Origin: Streptomyces sp. TRM68367
GTDB lineage: Bacteria; Actinomycetota; Actinomycetes; Streptomycetales; Streptomycetaceae
Assembly (NCBI RefSeq): GCF_014495685.1
Contig: NZ_JACTVI010000031.1
Coordinates: 1-64,000, forward strand
Direction of reading: 5' to 3'
DNA length: 64,000 bases
Shown here piece by piece: positions 1 to 9,045 of the stretch. The position numbers and the translations under genes are program-made. Position 1 is the first letter of the stretch. Each line of letters starts with the position of its first letter. The notes under the pieces were generated by a model. It made no database searches and had not been told where the DNA came from. It saw nothing but the letters and a program-made list of their open reading frames with translations.

Positions 1-63
1 CCCGCCATCCACCAGGCCAACAGCAAGATCAACGCGCCCGCCGACACGCCCCAGGCGGCATAG
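1..63 (+). CDS. C-terminal end of an unidentified gene (runs off left edge)
   Basis: Frame 1 is open from the window edge and ends in TAG at 61-63, giving about 20 residues (starting PAIHQANSKINAP). Codons are GC-rich at the third position, as in neighbouring genes, which is the only support for coding. It lies about 215 bases upstream of the LytTR regulator on the same strand. Too little is visible to name a family. Confidence 0.35.
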   Translation, partial: PAIHQANSKINAPADTPQAA

Positions 64-263
64 AGGTTGACTCAGGAAACTCATGCGGGCACTGTATCCA
101 GGGCGCTGAAGGGCACCGCGCCCGGCGCGTCCGGGGCATCGCGCCCACCTGGGTCCAGGCGCCGCGATCCGGCGCCGACCCCGCCTCGTATCCGAAAGCG
201 CGGGCCACCGTATCCTGCGAGAACGCCCACGCCGACCACATGTCCAGACGTTCGGATTACACC

Positions 264-278
264 TACACTCCACGTTCA
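264..278 (+). promoter_or_regulatory. -10-like box close to the response-regulator start
   Basis: TACACT at 264-269 fits the TAnnnT pattern and ends eight bases before the ATG at 278. No purine-rich ribosome-binding site lies between them. A start site about seven bases past the hexamer would leave an almost leaderless mRNA. No convincing -35 box is seen, so this is inferred. Confidence 0.35.
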
Positions 279-1033
279 TGCTGCGCGCCCTGGCTGTCGA
301 CGACGAACGCCCCTCCCTGGAGGAACTGCTCTACCTGCTGAACGCGGACCCCCGCATCGGCAGTGCGGAGGGTGCGGGCGACGCGACCGACGCGCTGCGC
401 CGCATCAACCGCGCGCTGGAGTCCGGACCCGACGGGCCGGAGGCGATCGACGTCGTCTTCCTCGACATCCAGATGCCCGGCCTCGACGGCCTCGACCTCG
501 CCCGGCTGCTCACCGGGTTCGCCCAGCCCCCGCTGGTCGTGTTCGTCACCGCGCACGAGGACTTCGCCGTGCAGGCCTTCGACCTCAAGGCCGTCGACTA
601 CGTGCTCAAGCCCGTCCGCAAGGAACGCCTCGCCGAGGCCGTCCGGCGGGCCGTCGAGCTGCGCGGCGCCGCCCCCCGCATCCCCGTGCACGAACCCGAC
701 CCCGACCACATCCCCGTCGAGCTCGGCGGCGTCACCCGCTTCGTCGCCGTCGACGACATCACGCACGTCGAGGCCCAGGGCGACTACGCGCGGCTGCACA
801 CCGACAAGGGCAGCCACCTCGTCCGCATCCCGCTGTCCACCCTGGAGGAGCGCTGGCGCTCCCGCGGCTTCGTCCGCATCCACCGCCGCCACCTGGTCGC
901 CCTGCGCCACATCGGCGAACTCCGCCTCGACGCGGGCACCGTGAGCGTCCTGGTCGGCTCCGAGGAACTCCAGGTCAGCCGCCGGCACGCCCGCGAACTG
1001 CGGGACCTGCTGATGCGCCGGACCACGAGCTAG
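278..1033 (+). CDS. LytTR-family two-component response regulator
   Basis: A 251-residue protein. The receiver domain (about 1-125) has the acidic pocket D8/D9, phospho-acceptor D63 in VVFLDIQMPG, T91 and K111 (KPV). A C-terminal LytTR DNA-binding domain spans about 140-245 (RFVAVDDITHVEAQGDYARL and VRIHRRHLV are typical). It heads a four-gene block with a DUF485 protein, a symporter and a LytS-type kinase. It is therefore expected to accept phosphate from that kinase and switch on the transporter. The ATG at 278 is chosen because the receiver domain begins at once (LRALAVDDE). Confidence 0.93.
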   Translation: MLRALAVDDERPSLEELLYLLNADPRIGSAEGAGDATDALRRINRALESGPDGPEAIDVVFLDIQMPGLDGLDLARLLTGFAQPPLVVFVTAHEDFAVQAFDLKAVDYVLKPVRKERLAEAVRRAVELRGAAPRIPVHEPDPDHIPVELGGVTRFVAVDDITHVEAQGDYARLHTDKGSHLVRIPLSTLEERWRSRGFVRIHRRHLVALRHIGELRLDAGTVSVLVGSEELQVSRRHARELRDLLMRRTTS

Positions 1034-1060
1034 CCGTACCAGGAAGCGAGGCGAGCACCC

Positions 1061-1420
1061 ATGCCCCAGGACCCGACCGAGCGCCGTGCCGTCGTCATCG
1101 GCCCGCCCCGCCGCGCCCGCCCCACCTCCGGCTACTACCGTCCCCGCACCGAGATCGACGAGCAGACCACCCTCGGCCACACCTACGTCCGCTCCCTGAT
1201 GCGCACCCAGCTGCGCGCCGCGCTCACCGTGTTCGCCATCCTGGTGCTGCTCGTCGGCCCGCTGCCGCTGGTGTTCGCCTCCATCGCGGGCGCCGCCCGC
1301 CTCGAATGGCTCGTGCTCGGCTTCTGCCTCTACGCCCCACTGGTCCTGCTCGCCCGCTGGTACGTCCGCCGCGCCGAACGCAACGAACGCGACTTCGTCC
1401 GGCTCGTCGAGGACCGCTGA
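1061..1420 (+). CDS. DUF485 family small membrane protein
   Basis: A 119-residue protein with a basic, proline-rich N-terminus and two hydrophobic segments (about 51-75 and 82-101) joined by a short loop, ending in a charged tail. This is the usual layout of the DUF485 proteins encoded just before acetate/monocarboxylate-type sodium symporters. Family knowledge links it to the transporter; its exact role is unknown. A GGAAGCGAGGCGAG stretch upstream of the ATG can act as ribosome-binding site. The next gene begins 20 bases after its stop. Confidence 0.85.
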   Translation: MPQDPTERRAVVIGPPRRARPTSGYYRPRTEIDEQTTLGHTYVRSLMRTQLRAALTVFAILVLLVGPLPLVFASIAGAARLEWLVLGFCLYAPLVLLARWYVRRAERNERDFVRLVEDR

Positions 1421-1440
1421 GACCGAGGACCGATGCGCCC

Positions 1441-3153
1441 GTGAACTCCAGCTACGCCGTCCCCGCCGTCGCCCTCGTGGTCGTCGCGACGGTGCTCGTC
1501 GGGGCGTTCGGCCTGCGCATCTCCCGCACCACCTCCGACTTCTACGTCGCCTCCCGCACGGTCGGCCCGCGCCTGAACGCCGCCGCCATCAGCGGCGAGT
1601 ACCTCTCCGCCGCATCCTTCCTGGGCATCGCGGGACTGGTGCTGGTCCAGGGCCCCGACATGCTCTGGTACCCGGTCGGCTACACCGCCGGCTACCTGGT
1701 CCTGCTGCTGTTCGTCGCCGCCCCGCTGCGCCGCTCCGGCGCCTACACGCTGCCCGACTTCGCCGAGGCCCGGCTCGCCTCCCAGGCGGTGCGGCGGCTC
1801 GCGGGCGCCTTCGTCGTCGGCGTCGGCTGGCTGTACCTGCTGCCCCAGCTCCAGGGCGCGGGACTCACCCTGACCGTGCTGACCGGGGCGCCGGACTGGC
1901 TCGGCGGGATGATCGTCGCCGTCGTCGTGACCGCCATCGTCGCGGCCGGCGGCATGCGCAGCATCACCTTCGTGCAGGCCTTCCAGTACTGGCTGAAACT
2001 CACCGCCCTGCTCGTCCCCGCCCTGTTCCTGATCCTGGCCTGGCAGGGCGACGGCGCCCCCCACCGCGCCTTCGACGAACCGGCCACCTTCCGCGAGCAG
2101 CGCGCGGTCCGCGTCGACGACACCCTCGACCTCAAGCTGGACCGGCCGCTGAGCGTCACGGTGAACGGCACCGTCGACGGCAGCGCTCACGACGGCTCCC
2201 GGCTGCGCCTGCCGGCCGGCACCCACCGCGTCGAGGCCGGCACCCGGCTGACCTTCCCCGCGGGCTCCCACGTCCCCGCGGCCGAGCCCAGCAGCGGCGG
2301 CGACCTGTCGCCCTCGCAGGCCGAGAGCCACGAAAGACGCCCCCTGTACGCCACGTACGGGCTGATCCTCGCCACCTTCCTCGGCACCATGGGCCTGCCG
2401 CACGTCGTGGTCCGCTTCTACACCAGCCCGCACGGGGCCGCCGCCCGCCGCACCACCGTCGCGGTCCTCGGCCTGATCGGCGCCTTCTACCTGCTGCCGC
2501 CGGTCTACGGCGCGCTGGGCCGCCTGTACGCCCCCGAGCTCACCCTCAGCGGCGACGCGGACGCCGCCGTCCTGCTGCTGCCCGGCCGCATGATCGGCGG
2601 CATCGGCGGCGACCTCCTCGGCGCCCTCATAGCGGGCGGCGCCTTCGCCGCCTTCCTGTCCACGGCGTCGGGCCTGACCATGGCCGTGGCGGGCGTCCTC
2701 ACCCAGGACGTCCTGCCCTCGCGCGGTGTACGGCACTTCAGGCTCGGCACCCTGCTCGCCATGGCCGTGCCGCTCGCGGCGAGTGTGCTGGTCGGCGGGC
2801 TGCCGGTGGCCGACGCCGTCGGGCTCGCCTTCGCCGTGTCCGCGTCGTCGTTCTGCCCGCTGCTCGTGCTCGGCATCTGGTGGCGGCGGCTGACCCCGCC
2901 GGGTGCGGCCGCAGGCATGCTGGTGGGCGGCGGCTCCGCACTGCTCGCCGTCGCCGCGACCATGGCCGGTTATCCCCCCGGAGGGACGCTGCACGCCCTG
3001 CTCGCCTGGCCCGCACTGTGGTCGGTTCCGCTCGGCTTCCTCACCATGGTGCTGGTGTCCCTGGCCACCCCGGGCAAGGTGCCGGCCGGGACGTCGGCGA
3101 TCCTGGCGCGGTTCCACCTGCCGGAGGAACTGCGGACGGAGGTGACGGCATGA
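1441..3153 (+). CDS. Sodium:solute symporter (SSS family), monocarboxylate/acetate type
   Basis: A 570-residue integral membrane protein with about 12-13 hydrophobic helices. SSS hallmarks include the early DFYVASRTVGP and GEYLSAASFLGIAG segments. A hydrophilic loop of about 90 residues (about 208-300) interrupts the helices and appears as an insertion relative to compact family members. The open frame extends far upstream, but GTG 1441 starts exactly where similarity and membrane character begin and follows a GACCGAGGAC stretch. Probable function is proton- or sodium-coupled uptake of a small carboxylate; the substrate cannot be read from sequence. It overlaps the kinase gene by ATGA. Confidence 0.88.
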   Translation: MNSSYAVPAVALVVVATVLVGAFGLRISRTTSDFYVASRTVGPRLNAAAISGEYLSAASFLGIAGLVLVQGPDMLWYPVGYTAGYLVLLLFVAAPLRRSGAYTLPDFAEARLASQAVRRLAGAFVVGVGWLYLLPQLQGAGLTLTVLTGAPDWLGGMIVAVVVTAIVAAGGMRSITFVQAFQYWLKLTALLVPALFLILAWQGDGAPHRAFDEPATFREQRAVRVDDTLDLKLDRPLSVTVNGTVDGSAHDGSRLRLPAGTHRVEAGTRLTFPAGSHVPAAEPSSGGDLSPSQAESHERRPLYATYGLILATFLGTMGLPHVVVRFYTSPHGAAARRTTVAVLGLIGAFYLLPPVYGALGRLYAPELTLSGDADAAVLLLPGRMIGGIGGDLLGALIAGGAFAAFLSTASGLTMAVAGVLTQDVLPSRGVRHFRLGTLLAMAVPLAASVLVGGLPVADAVGLAFAVSASSFCPLLVLGIWWRRLTPPGAAAGMLVGGGSALLAVAATMAGYPPGGTLHALLAWPALWSVPLGFLTMVLVSLATPGKVPAGTSAILARFHLPEELRTEVTA

Positions 3154-4364
3154 GCGGATTCCTGGCGGGCCTGGTCGTCGCCGTGCTCCCGCTGCTGGCC
3201 GCCGGATTCTGGCTCGGCCGGCGCACCACACGGCCGCAGAACCTCGGCGGACTCGGCACCCCCGTCGAGCACGCAACCTTCCAGACCCTGCACACCGCCT
3301 CCCTCGCCGCGCCCCCGCTCCGGGCCGGCCTGACCGAGGAGACCGCCCGCAAGTCGGCCCGCAAACTGCGCTCCCTGCTCGGCACCGACGCCCTGTGCCT
3401 GACCGACCTCAAGGAGGTCCTGGTCTGGGACGGCGTCGGCGCCCACCACCGCGACGAGATCATGGAACACATCGCCGGCCCGCTGGAGACCGGTCGCGGC
3501 GAGGCCTTCCGGCTCACCTGCGACGCCCTCGACTGCACGGTGAGCTGGGCGGTCGTCGCCCCGCTCACCGTCGACGACCGGGTGCACGGTGCCCTCGTCG
3601 CCTGCGCGCCCCGCGAGTCCGCCGTCCTGGTCCGGGCGGCGGGAGAGGTGGCCCGCTGGGTCTCCGTACAACTCGAGCTGGCCGACCTCGACCAGTCCCG
3701 CACCCGCCTGATCGAGGCCGAGATCAAGGCCCTGCGCGCCCAGATCTCCCCGCACTTCATCTTCAACTCGCTCGCGGTCATCGCCTCGTTCGTGCGCACC
3801 GACCCCGAACGCGCCCGCGAACTCCTCCTGGAATTCGCCGACTTCACCCGCTACTCGTTCCGCCGGCACGGCGACTTCACCACCCTGGCCGACGAGCTCC
3901 ACGCCATCGACCACTACTTGGCGCTCGTACGGGCACGCTTCGGCGACCGCCTCGCCGTCACCCTCCAGATCGCCCCGGAGGTACTGCCGGTCACCCTGCC
4001 CTTCCTCTGCCTCCAGCCGCTCGTCGAGAACGCCGTCAAGCACGGCCTGGAGGGCAAGGCCGTGTCCGCGGGCAAGTGCCACATCCAGATCACCGCACAG
4101 GACGCCGGCGCCGAGGCCCTCGTGGTCATCGAGGACGACGGCGCCGGCATGGACCCCGTCCTGCTGCGCCGCATCCTCGCCCGCGAGGTCAGCCCCTCGG
4201 GCGGCATCGGCCTGTCCAATGTCGACGACCGGCTCCGCCAGGTCTACGGCGACGACTACGGGCTCGTCATCGAGACCGCCGTGGGAGCGGGCATGAAGAT
4301 CACCGTCCGGATGCCGAAGTATCAGCCGGGCGTGCACTCGGCGGGGCGGCTCACCCGGGAGTGA
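3150..4364 (+). CDS. LytS-type sensor histidine kinase (HisKA_7TM-less, His_kinase family)
   Basis: A 404-residue protein with one N-terminal membrane segment (about 4-23), a GAF-like region (about 60-175), then the LytS/YehU-type His_kinase domain. The phospho-accepting His is H202 in QISPHFIFNSL. ATP-binding features follow: LVENAVKHGLEG, VIEDDGAGM and GGIGLSNVDDRL. The ATG overlaps the symporter stop (ATGA at 3150-3153), implying translational coupling. It should sense the transported carboxylate or its metabolic effect and phosphorylate the LytTR regulator at 278-1033. The end is TGA at 4362-4364. Confidence 0.92.
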   Translation: MSGFLAGLVVAVLPLLAAGFWLGRRTTRPQNLGGLGTPVEHATFQTLHTASLAAPPLRAGLTEETARKSARKLRSLLGTDALCLTDLKEVLVWDGVGAHHRDEIMEHIAGPLETGRGEAFRLTCDALDCTVSWAVVAPLTVDDRVHGALVACAPRESAVLVRAAGEVARWVSVQLELADLDQSRTRLIEAEIKALRAQISPHFIFNSLAVIASFVRTDPERARELLLEFADFTRYSFRRHGDFTTLADELHAIDHYLALVRARFGDRLAVTLQIAPEVLPVTLPFLCLQPLVENAVKHGLEGKAVSAGKCHIQITAQDAGAEALVVIEDDGAGMDPVLLRRILAREVSPSGGIGLSNVDDRLRQVYGDDYGLVIETAVGAGMKITVRMPKYQPGVHSAGRLTRE

Positions 4365-4367
4365 GCC

Positions 4368-4538
4368 TCACGTGCTGCGGGTGGCCACCATCCCCAGGGT
4401 GATCAGGCCCAGCACGACCCAGCCGAACCACAGCCAGCCGTTGCTGCCGAGCGCCACTGTGTAGGCCGTCACCACGACGAGCCCGCCGAGCGTCAGCGCC
4501 CCCATCGTCTTCGTTGAACCGTCCGTGGAACCGGGCAT
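4368..4538 (-). CDS. Small two-helix membrane protein
   Basis: A 56-residue protein with two hydrophobic stretches (about 13-29 and 33-50). The start at 4538 is preferred over an upstream in-frame ATG because GAGGAGGG precedes it at good spacing, 8 bases upstream, and the upstream extension would overlap the preceding gene. It lies 13 bases downstream of the decayed kinase gene on the same strand, so the two were probably co-transcribed. Function unknown. Confidence 0.6.
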   Translation of the reverse strand: MPGSTDGSTKTMGALTLGGLVVVTAYTVALGSNGWLWFGWVVLGLITLGMVATRST

Positions 4539-4551
4539 CGCAACACCCTCC

Positions 4552-5867
4552 TCATGGTTCGTTACCCTCCATGGTGCCCCCGTTCTGCCTGCCGACGGTG
4601 CATACGACGGCATGCGTGCCGGATTTCCACGGTCCCTCACCGGTCAGAGCGCCGCTCTTGTAGACGGAGGGGTCGAATCCGTAGTCGCGCGGCGGCACGT
4701 CCCGCGCGCACGCCCGGTCCGCCGCGGCACGCGCCTCGGCCCGCGTGACGCCGGCCCCCAGCCGGGTGAATCCGAGCACCACCTCCTCGTGCCGGCCCCC
4801 GCAGGGCACCAGCCGGACCTCCCGCCCGGACCGTACGTCCAGACAGTCCCGCCGCTGCATCGTCGTCGTGTCCGCGAACACCGACCCGAACCCGCGGTGC
4901 CCCGCGAGCGGCCCGTACACCGGCCCGTGCGCGCCCAGCACCAGGCAGGCGGTGCGCCGCCCGGCCGCCGCGAACCCGTCCCCGGTCGGTACGACGGCGT
5001 AGGAGCGGACGTCGGCGAGCTTCCCGCGCACCTCCCGCGTCCGCTCCTCGCACCGCACCGGCCCGTAGGCGCGCGCCTCCTCGGCGGAGCCGGCCTCGAC
5101 GAACGCCAGCACCTGCCCGTCCGGCGCCTTGTCCCGGCACGTCGGATCCAGGCTCAGCCGGGGCGTGCCGGTGAACCGCTCGCCCGGCCAGTCGGCGAGC
5201 ACGCAGTCACCGTCCTCCAGCGGCTCGGCGAGCCCCACACCGTCGCCGTACGGCGCCGCCGTGCCCTCGTCCGCCCGGTCGGCCAGCGCGTACCAGACGC
5301 CGCCGAGGGCGAGACCAAGCCCGAGGCCGCAGGCCAGAGCGGCCCGCAGGACGCGAGAAGGCGGCCGCCGATGCTCACCGGCCCCCGCCACGCCGGGCTC
5401 CTGACCGGCCCCGGCGACGACACGATGTTCACCGGCCACGAGAGGACCGAAGCCCACCGGCGCCGCCGCGGACGACACGGCCCACGGCGGATCGGACCCG
5501 GGATCGGTCCGGTGCCGCGGGTACATGACGATCCACGGCAGGCCCTCGTGCTCCAGCACGTCGTGCACGGTCACCACATGCGGATGACCGCGCAGTCCCG
5601 CCGCGTGCCGGGCCTCCGCACGAGCCCGGGCGACCCGGGCATCCCGCCCGCCACCGGCCTCGTCCGGATCGCGGAACACGATCTCCTTGAGCGCCACCTC
5701 ACAGGCGAGGTGCTGGTCGTGCGCCAGCCATCATGTCCCATCCCGCCGCCGCCCAGGCGGCGCAGCAGCAGATAACGGCCGGCGACCCCGGCCCACGCCC
5801 GACGCCGACGATCCCGCAGGCATCAGTGCGCTGTCCCGGCCCCGTGCACGAACGCACGCAGTGACAT
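4552..5867 (-). pseudogene. Decayed membrane-anchored Ser/Thr protein kinase
   Basis: Remnants of a PASTA-less Hanks-type kinase are visible in several frames. ATG 5867 leads to MSLRAFVHGAG, then an in-frame TGA. The same frame then gives the glycine-rich loop GRYLLLRRLGGGGMG. A frameshift follows before the VAIK-type strand VALKEIVF, then a stretch reaching HVVTVHDVLEHEGLPWIVM. The rest of the catalytic domain (HRD, DFG, APE) is missing. The frame resumes in a membrane helix (LACGLGLGLALGGVWYALA) and an extracellular domain of about 230 residues that still reads openly to 4552. Stop, frameshift and deletion of roughly 200 codons make an active kinase impossible. A shortened membrane protein could still be made. 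Confidence 0.8.
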
Positions 5868-5926
5868 CACCGCTCCCCCCGGCGATTCCCCCCGACGCGC
5901 CTCATGCTACTGAAGGGCGCGGCCCC

Positions 5927-6877
5927 TCACTGCCCGCGTGCGTTCAGTGAGGCCAGATAGGCGTTGTATGCCTCAAGTTCCTTGTCACCGTCGCGGTCGG
6001 CGGCCCGGTCCTCGCGCCGGGCCTGCCGCTGCTCCGAGCCGTACCACTGGAACAGCAGCGCGAGCAGCACCAGCACGGACGGGACCTCGCTGAACGCCCA
6101 GGCGATGCCGCCGGCCATGTTCTGGTCGGAGAGCGCCTCGATGCCGAGCGAGGCCGACGGGTGCGTGAACGTCTCCACCATGGGCGCGGACGCCATCATC
6201 AGCGCGATACCGAAGAACGCGTGGAACGGCATGCCCGCGAACAGCTCCAGCATCCGCATCAGATAGCCCGACCGGTGCGGTCCCGGGTCCACGCCCATGA
6301 TCGGCCAGAAGAAGACCAGGCCGACGGCGAGGAAGTGCACCATCATCGCGATGTGCCCGGCCTTGGAGCTCATCAGGAAGTCGAACAGCGGGGTGAAGTA
6401 CAGCCCGTACAGGCTGGCGATGAACAGCGGGATGGTGAACGCGGGGTGCGTGATGATCCGCAGATAGCGGCTGTGCAGCAGCTTCAGCAGCAGCTCACGC
6501 GGCCCCGTGCGGCCGCGGCCCGCCGGCGGCAGCGCGCGCAGCGCCAGCGTGATCGGGGCGCCGAGCAGGATGAAGATCGGCGACACCATGCTGATGATCA
6601 TGTGCTGGACCATGTGCACGCTGAACATGACCATGCCGTAGTCGTTCAGCCCCGTACACATCGTCAGCGCGACACTGAGCACACCGACCACGTACGCGAC
6701 GATCCGCCCCACCGGCCACTTGTCACCCCGCCTGACCAGCCGGACGACCCCCCACCCGTACAGCGCGAGCCCCACCACACAGCCGACGAGAAAGAACGGG
6801 TCCGTGGACCATGCGAGCCCTCGTCCCAGCGTGAACGGCGGCAGATCCATCATCATGCCGTGCCCGCTGTGATCCAT
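5927..6877 (-). CDS. ctaG: CtaG-like cytochrome c oxidase assembly protein (caa3_CtaG family)
   Basis: A 316-residue membrane protein with about seven or eight helices. The N-terminus is Met/His-rich (MDHSGHGMMMD), and family motifs include HMVQHMI and MVHFLAVGLVFFWPIMGVDP. Members help copper delivery to, or assembly of, terminal oxidase in the membrane. CAGGAG lies seven bases before the ATG at 6877. The C-terminus is a charged helix (ERQARREDRAADRDGDKELE). It stands alone between the kinase relic and pfkA. Confidence 0.9.
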   Translation of the reverse strand: MDHSGHGMMMDLPPFTLGRGLAWSTDPFFLVGCVVGLALYGWGVVRLVRRGDKWPVGRIVAYVVGVLSVALTMCTGLNDYGMVMFSVHMVQHMIISMVSPIFILLGAPITLALRALPPAGRGRTGPRELLLKLLHSRYLRIITHPAFTIPLFIASLYGLYFTPLFDFLMSSKAGHIAMMVHFLAVGLVFFWPIMGVDPGPHRSGYLMRMLELFAGMPFHAFFGIALMMASAPMVETFTHPSASLGIEALSDQNMAGGIAWAFSEVPSVLVLLALLFQWYGSEQRQARREDRAADRDGDKELEAYNAYLASLNARGQ

Positions 6878-6976
6878 CCGCCGGCTCCTGTTTCATGGGG
6901 TTGTGGGCCATCTGTCCGCACTCAGAGTACGGTCGGCCCCGGCCGCGCTTGCGACCGGGGTCCGTGCAGCCAACCC

Positions 6977-6992
6977 AGGGGCGCGGGGCTGT
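6977..6992. repeat. Short copy of a Streptomyces intergenic repeat
   Basis: AGGGGCGCGGGGCTGT occurs here, between ctaG and the 3' end of pfkA, and again exactly at 10998-11013. Short GC-rich units of this kind are scattered between Streptomyces genes. No function is inferred. Confidence 0.55.
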
Positions 6993-6998
6993 GCTCAA

Positions 6999-8024
6999 CT
7001 ACAGAACGCACTCCGCCTCGGCGTACCGGTCCTCCGGCACCGTCTTCAACGTCTCCACGGCCTCCGCCAGCGACACCATCACAATGCCGGTCCCCCGAAG
7101 CGCGGTCATCCGCCCGAACTCCCCCCGATGCACCGCCTCCACCGCATGCCAGCCGAACCGGGTAGCGAGCACCCGGTCGTACGCCGTCGGCGTCCCACCC
7201 CGCTGCACATGCCCGAGGATCACCGGCCGCGCCTCCTTGCCCAGCCGCTCCTCCAGCTCGACCGACAGCTGCCGCGCGACCCCGGCGAACCGCTCGTGCC
7301 CGTAGACGTCCTTGCCGCCCTCGTCGAACTCCATCGAGCCGGGCCGCGGCTTGGCCCCCTCCGCCACCACGACGATCGCGAACCGCTTCCCCGCCGAGAA
7401 CCGCTCACCGACCCGCTCGGTCAGCTCCTCGATGCAGAACGGCCGCTCCGGTACGACGATGGCGTGCGCGCCGGCCGCCATGCCGGAGTGCAGCGCGATC
7501 CACCCGGTGTGCCGGCCCATGACCTCCACGATCAGCACCCGCTGATGGGACTCGGCGGTGGTCTTCAGCCGGTCCAGCGCCTCCGTCGCGACCCCGACGG
7601 CCGTGTCGAAGCCGAACGTCACGTCGGTCACCGCGATGTCGTTGTCTATGGTCTTCGGCACGCCCACGATCGGCAGGCCGCCGTCGGAGAGCAGCCGGGC
7701 CGCCTTCAGCGTGCCCTCACCGCCGATCGGGATGATCGCGTCGAGGCCGAGCTCCTCGACGTGCTCCCTGGCCCGCGCCACGCCGTCCCGCAGGTGCTCG
7801 GGCCGGACCCGGGAGGACCCGAGGATGGTGCCGCCGCGAGCCAGGATGCCGCTCACCGCGTCGAGGTCGAGCTTGAGGTAGTCGCACTCCAGGAGGCCCT
7901 TCCAGCCGTCCCGGAAGCCGATGACCTCGTCGCCGTGGTCGACGACGGCGCGGTGCACGACGGACCGGATGACGGCGTTCAGGCCGGGGCAGTCACCGCC
8001 GGACGTGAGGACACCAATGCGCAT
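6999..8024 (-). CDS. pfkA: ATP-dependent 6-phosphofructokinase
   Basis: A 341-residue glycolytic enzyme phosphorylating fructose 6-phosphate. GGDCPG is at 9-14, GGEG at 101-104, PKTIDND at 123-129 with catalytic D127, and MGRHTG after it. Gly104 together with Lys124 is the actinobacterial ATP-using pattern; PPi-dependent enzymes carry Asp104. The longer open frame has an upstream ATG at 8093, but the Rossmann-like N-terminus (MRIGVLTSGG) begins at 8024, and GAGAAGG lies about 11 bases before it. In Streptomyces this corresponds to one of several pfkA paralogues. Confidence 0.95.
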   Translation of the reverse strand: MRIGVLTSGGDCPGLNAVIRSVVHRAVVDHGDEVIGFRDGWKGLLECDYLKLDLDAVSGILARGGTILGSSRVRPEHLRDGVARAREHVEELGLDAIIPIGGEGTLKAARLLSDGGLPIVGVPKTIDNDIAVTDVTFGFDTAVGVATEALDRLKTTAESHQRVLIVEVMGRHTGWIALHSGMAAGAHAIVVPERPFCIEELTERVGERFSAGKRFAIVVVAEGAKPRPGSMEFDEGGKDVYGHERFAGVARQLSVELEERLGKEARPVILGHVQRGGTPTAYDRVLATRFGWHAVEAVHRGEFGRMTALRGTGIVMVSLAEAVETLKTVPEDRYAEAECVL

Positions 8025-8299
8025 AGCCCGAAATACCTTCTCAACGTGGGCCGGGTACCGGACCACGTTGTCCGGCTGAATCGCGGCCACCATACCGGCG
8101 TGAGGGGGTGACTCCGTACCGTGCGTCCGCCTGGTGGACGCGCCCGCACATGTGAGCGGACGGGCCGTCAGGCGGGCCTGTGATCACCTGCCCGGACTGT
8201 CTTGCGCACACCTTGCGCAGAGCTGGAGCGCACATGACACGGGGCTGAAGGGACCCCCGCGCACACCCCCGTACGGCGCCGCGCAACCCCGCGCGACGC

Positions 8300-9028
8300 C
8301 TACGCAGGCTGCTGAGCGGCGGCGACCCGCTCGTTGCGGAGCGCCTCGTACCAGCGGTCGTCGGTCGGCGGCAGCGCGTTGACGTCGAGCGCCAGCTTCA
8401 GCAGCAGGTCGGCGATCTGCGGGTTGCGGGCCAGTACCGGCCCGTGCATGTACGTACCGAAGACAGTGTCGTTGTACGCACCCTCCGTACCGTCCCCGGT
8501 GCCGTTGCCCTGGCCCAGGCGGACCCGGGCCAGGGGGCGGGCGCCGGGACCGAGGTGCGTGACGCCCTGGTGGTTCTCGAAGCCGGTCAGCTGGGGCAGG
8601 CCCAGGCGCGGGTCGATGTCCGCGAGGACGTCACCGACGCACCGCTCGCCCTCGCCGCGCCCCGAGACCACGTCGAGCAGGCCGAGGCCGGGCTCGCGCT
8701 GCCCGAGGTCGTTGATGAACTCGTGGCCGAGGATCTGGTAGCCGGCGCACACCGAGAACACGATCGCGCCGTTCTCCACGGCCCGGTGCAGCCCCCCGTC
8801 GCGGCGCAGCCGCTCGGCCGCGAGCCGCTGCGGGCGGTCCTCGCCGCCGCCGATCAGATAGATGTCGCCGGAGGTCGGGATCGGCTGGTCGCTGCGCACG
8901 TCGAGCCGGGCCACGTCCAGGCCACGCTGCCGGGCCCGGCGCTCCACGACGAGGACGTTGCCCTGGTCGCCGTACGTGCTGAGCAGGTCCGGGTAGATCC
9001 AGACGACCCGCAGGCTGTTGTCGCTCAC
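8300..9028 (-). CDS. gatD: Lipid II isoglutaminyl synthase, glutaminase subunit GatD
   Basis: A 242-residue class I (triad) glutamine amidotransferase of the CobB/CobQ-like group. The nucleophile Cys94 is in FSVCAGYQILG and a His-containing motif is near 189 (TYMHGPVLARNP). GatD releases ammonia from glutamine for MurT, which amidates the D-Glu of the lipid II stem peptide. The GTG at 9028 is chosen over a much longer open frame because AGGGGAA lies just upstream and similarity starts there. The murT stop is 17 bases upstream, so the pair forms one operon in the order murT-gatD. Confidence 0.95.
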   Translation of the reverse strand: MSDNSLRVVWIYPDLLSTYGDQGNVLVVERRARQRGLDVARLDVRSDQPIPTSGDIYLIGGGEDRPQRLAAERLRRDGGLHRAVENGAIVFSVCAGYQILGHEFINDLGQREPGLGLLDVVSGRGEGERCVGDVLADIDPRLGLPQLTGFENHQGVTHLGPGARPLARVRLGQGNGTGDGTEGAYNDTVFGTYMHGPVLARNPQIADLLLKLALDVNALPPTDDRWYEALRNERVAAAQQPA

Positions 9029-9045
9029 AAATTCCCCTGAATGTG

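Noticed and set aside
67..1440. Plus-strand open frame running from 67 into the symporter gene, giving a 1028-residue protein
   Set aside because: The first 458 codons are an Arg/Pro-rich shadow of the LytTR and DUF485 genes; symporter similarity begins only at GTG 1441.
6495..7165. Small open frames antisense to ctaG and in the ctaG/pfkA gap
   Set aside because: No ribosome-binding site, no conserved sequence, and composition typical of shadows.
8025..8299. A short gene between pfkA and gatD
   Set aside because: Frames here have no start signal or similarity; the stretch is better explained as the pfkA promoter region. No clear -35/-10 pair could be named.
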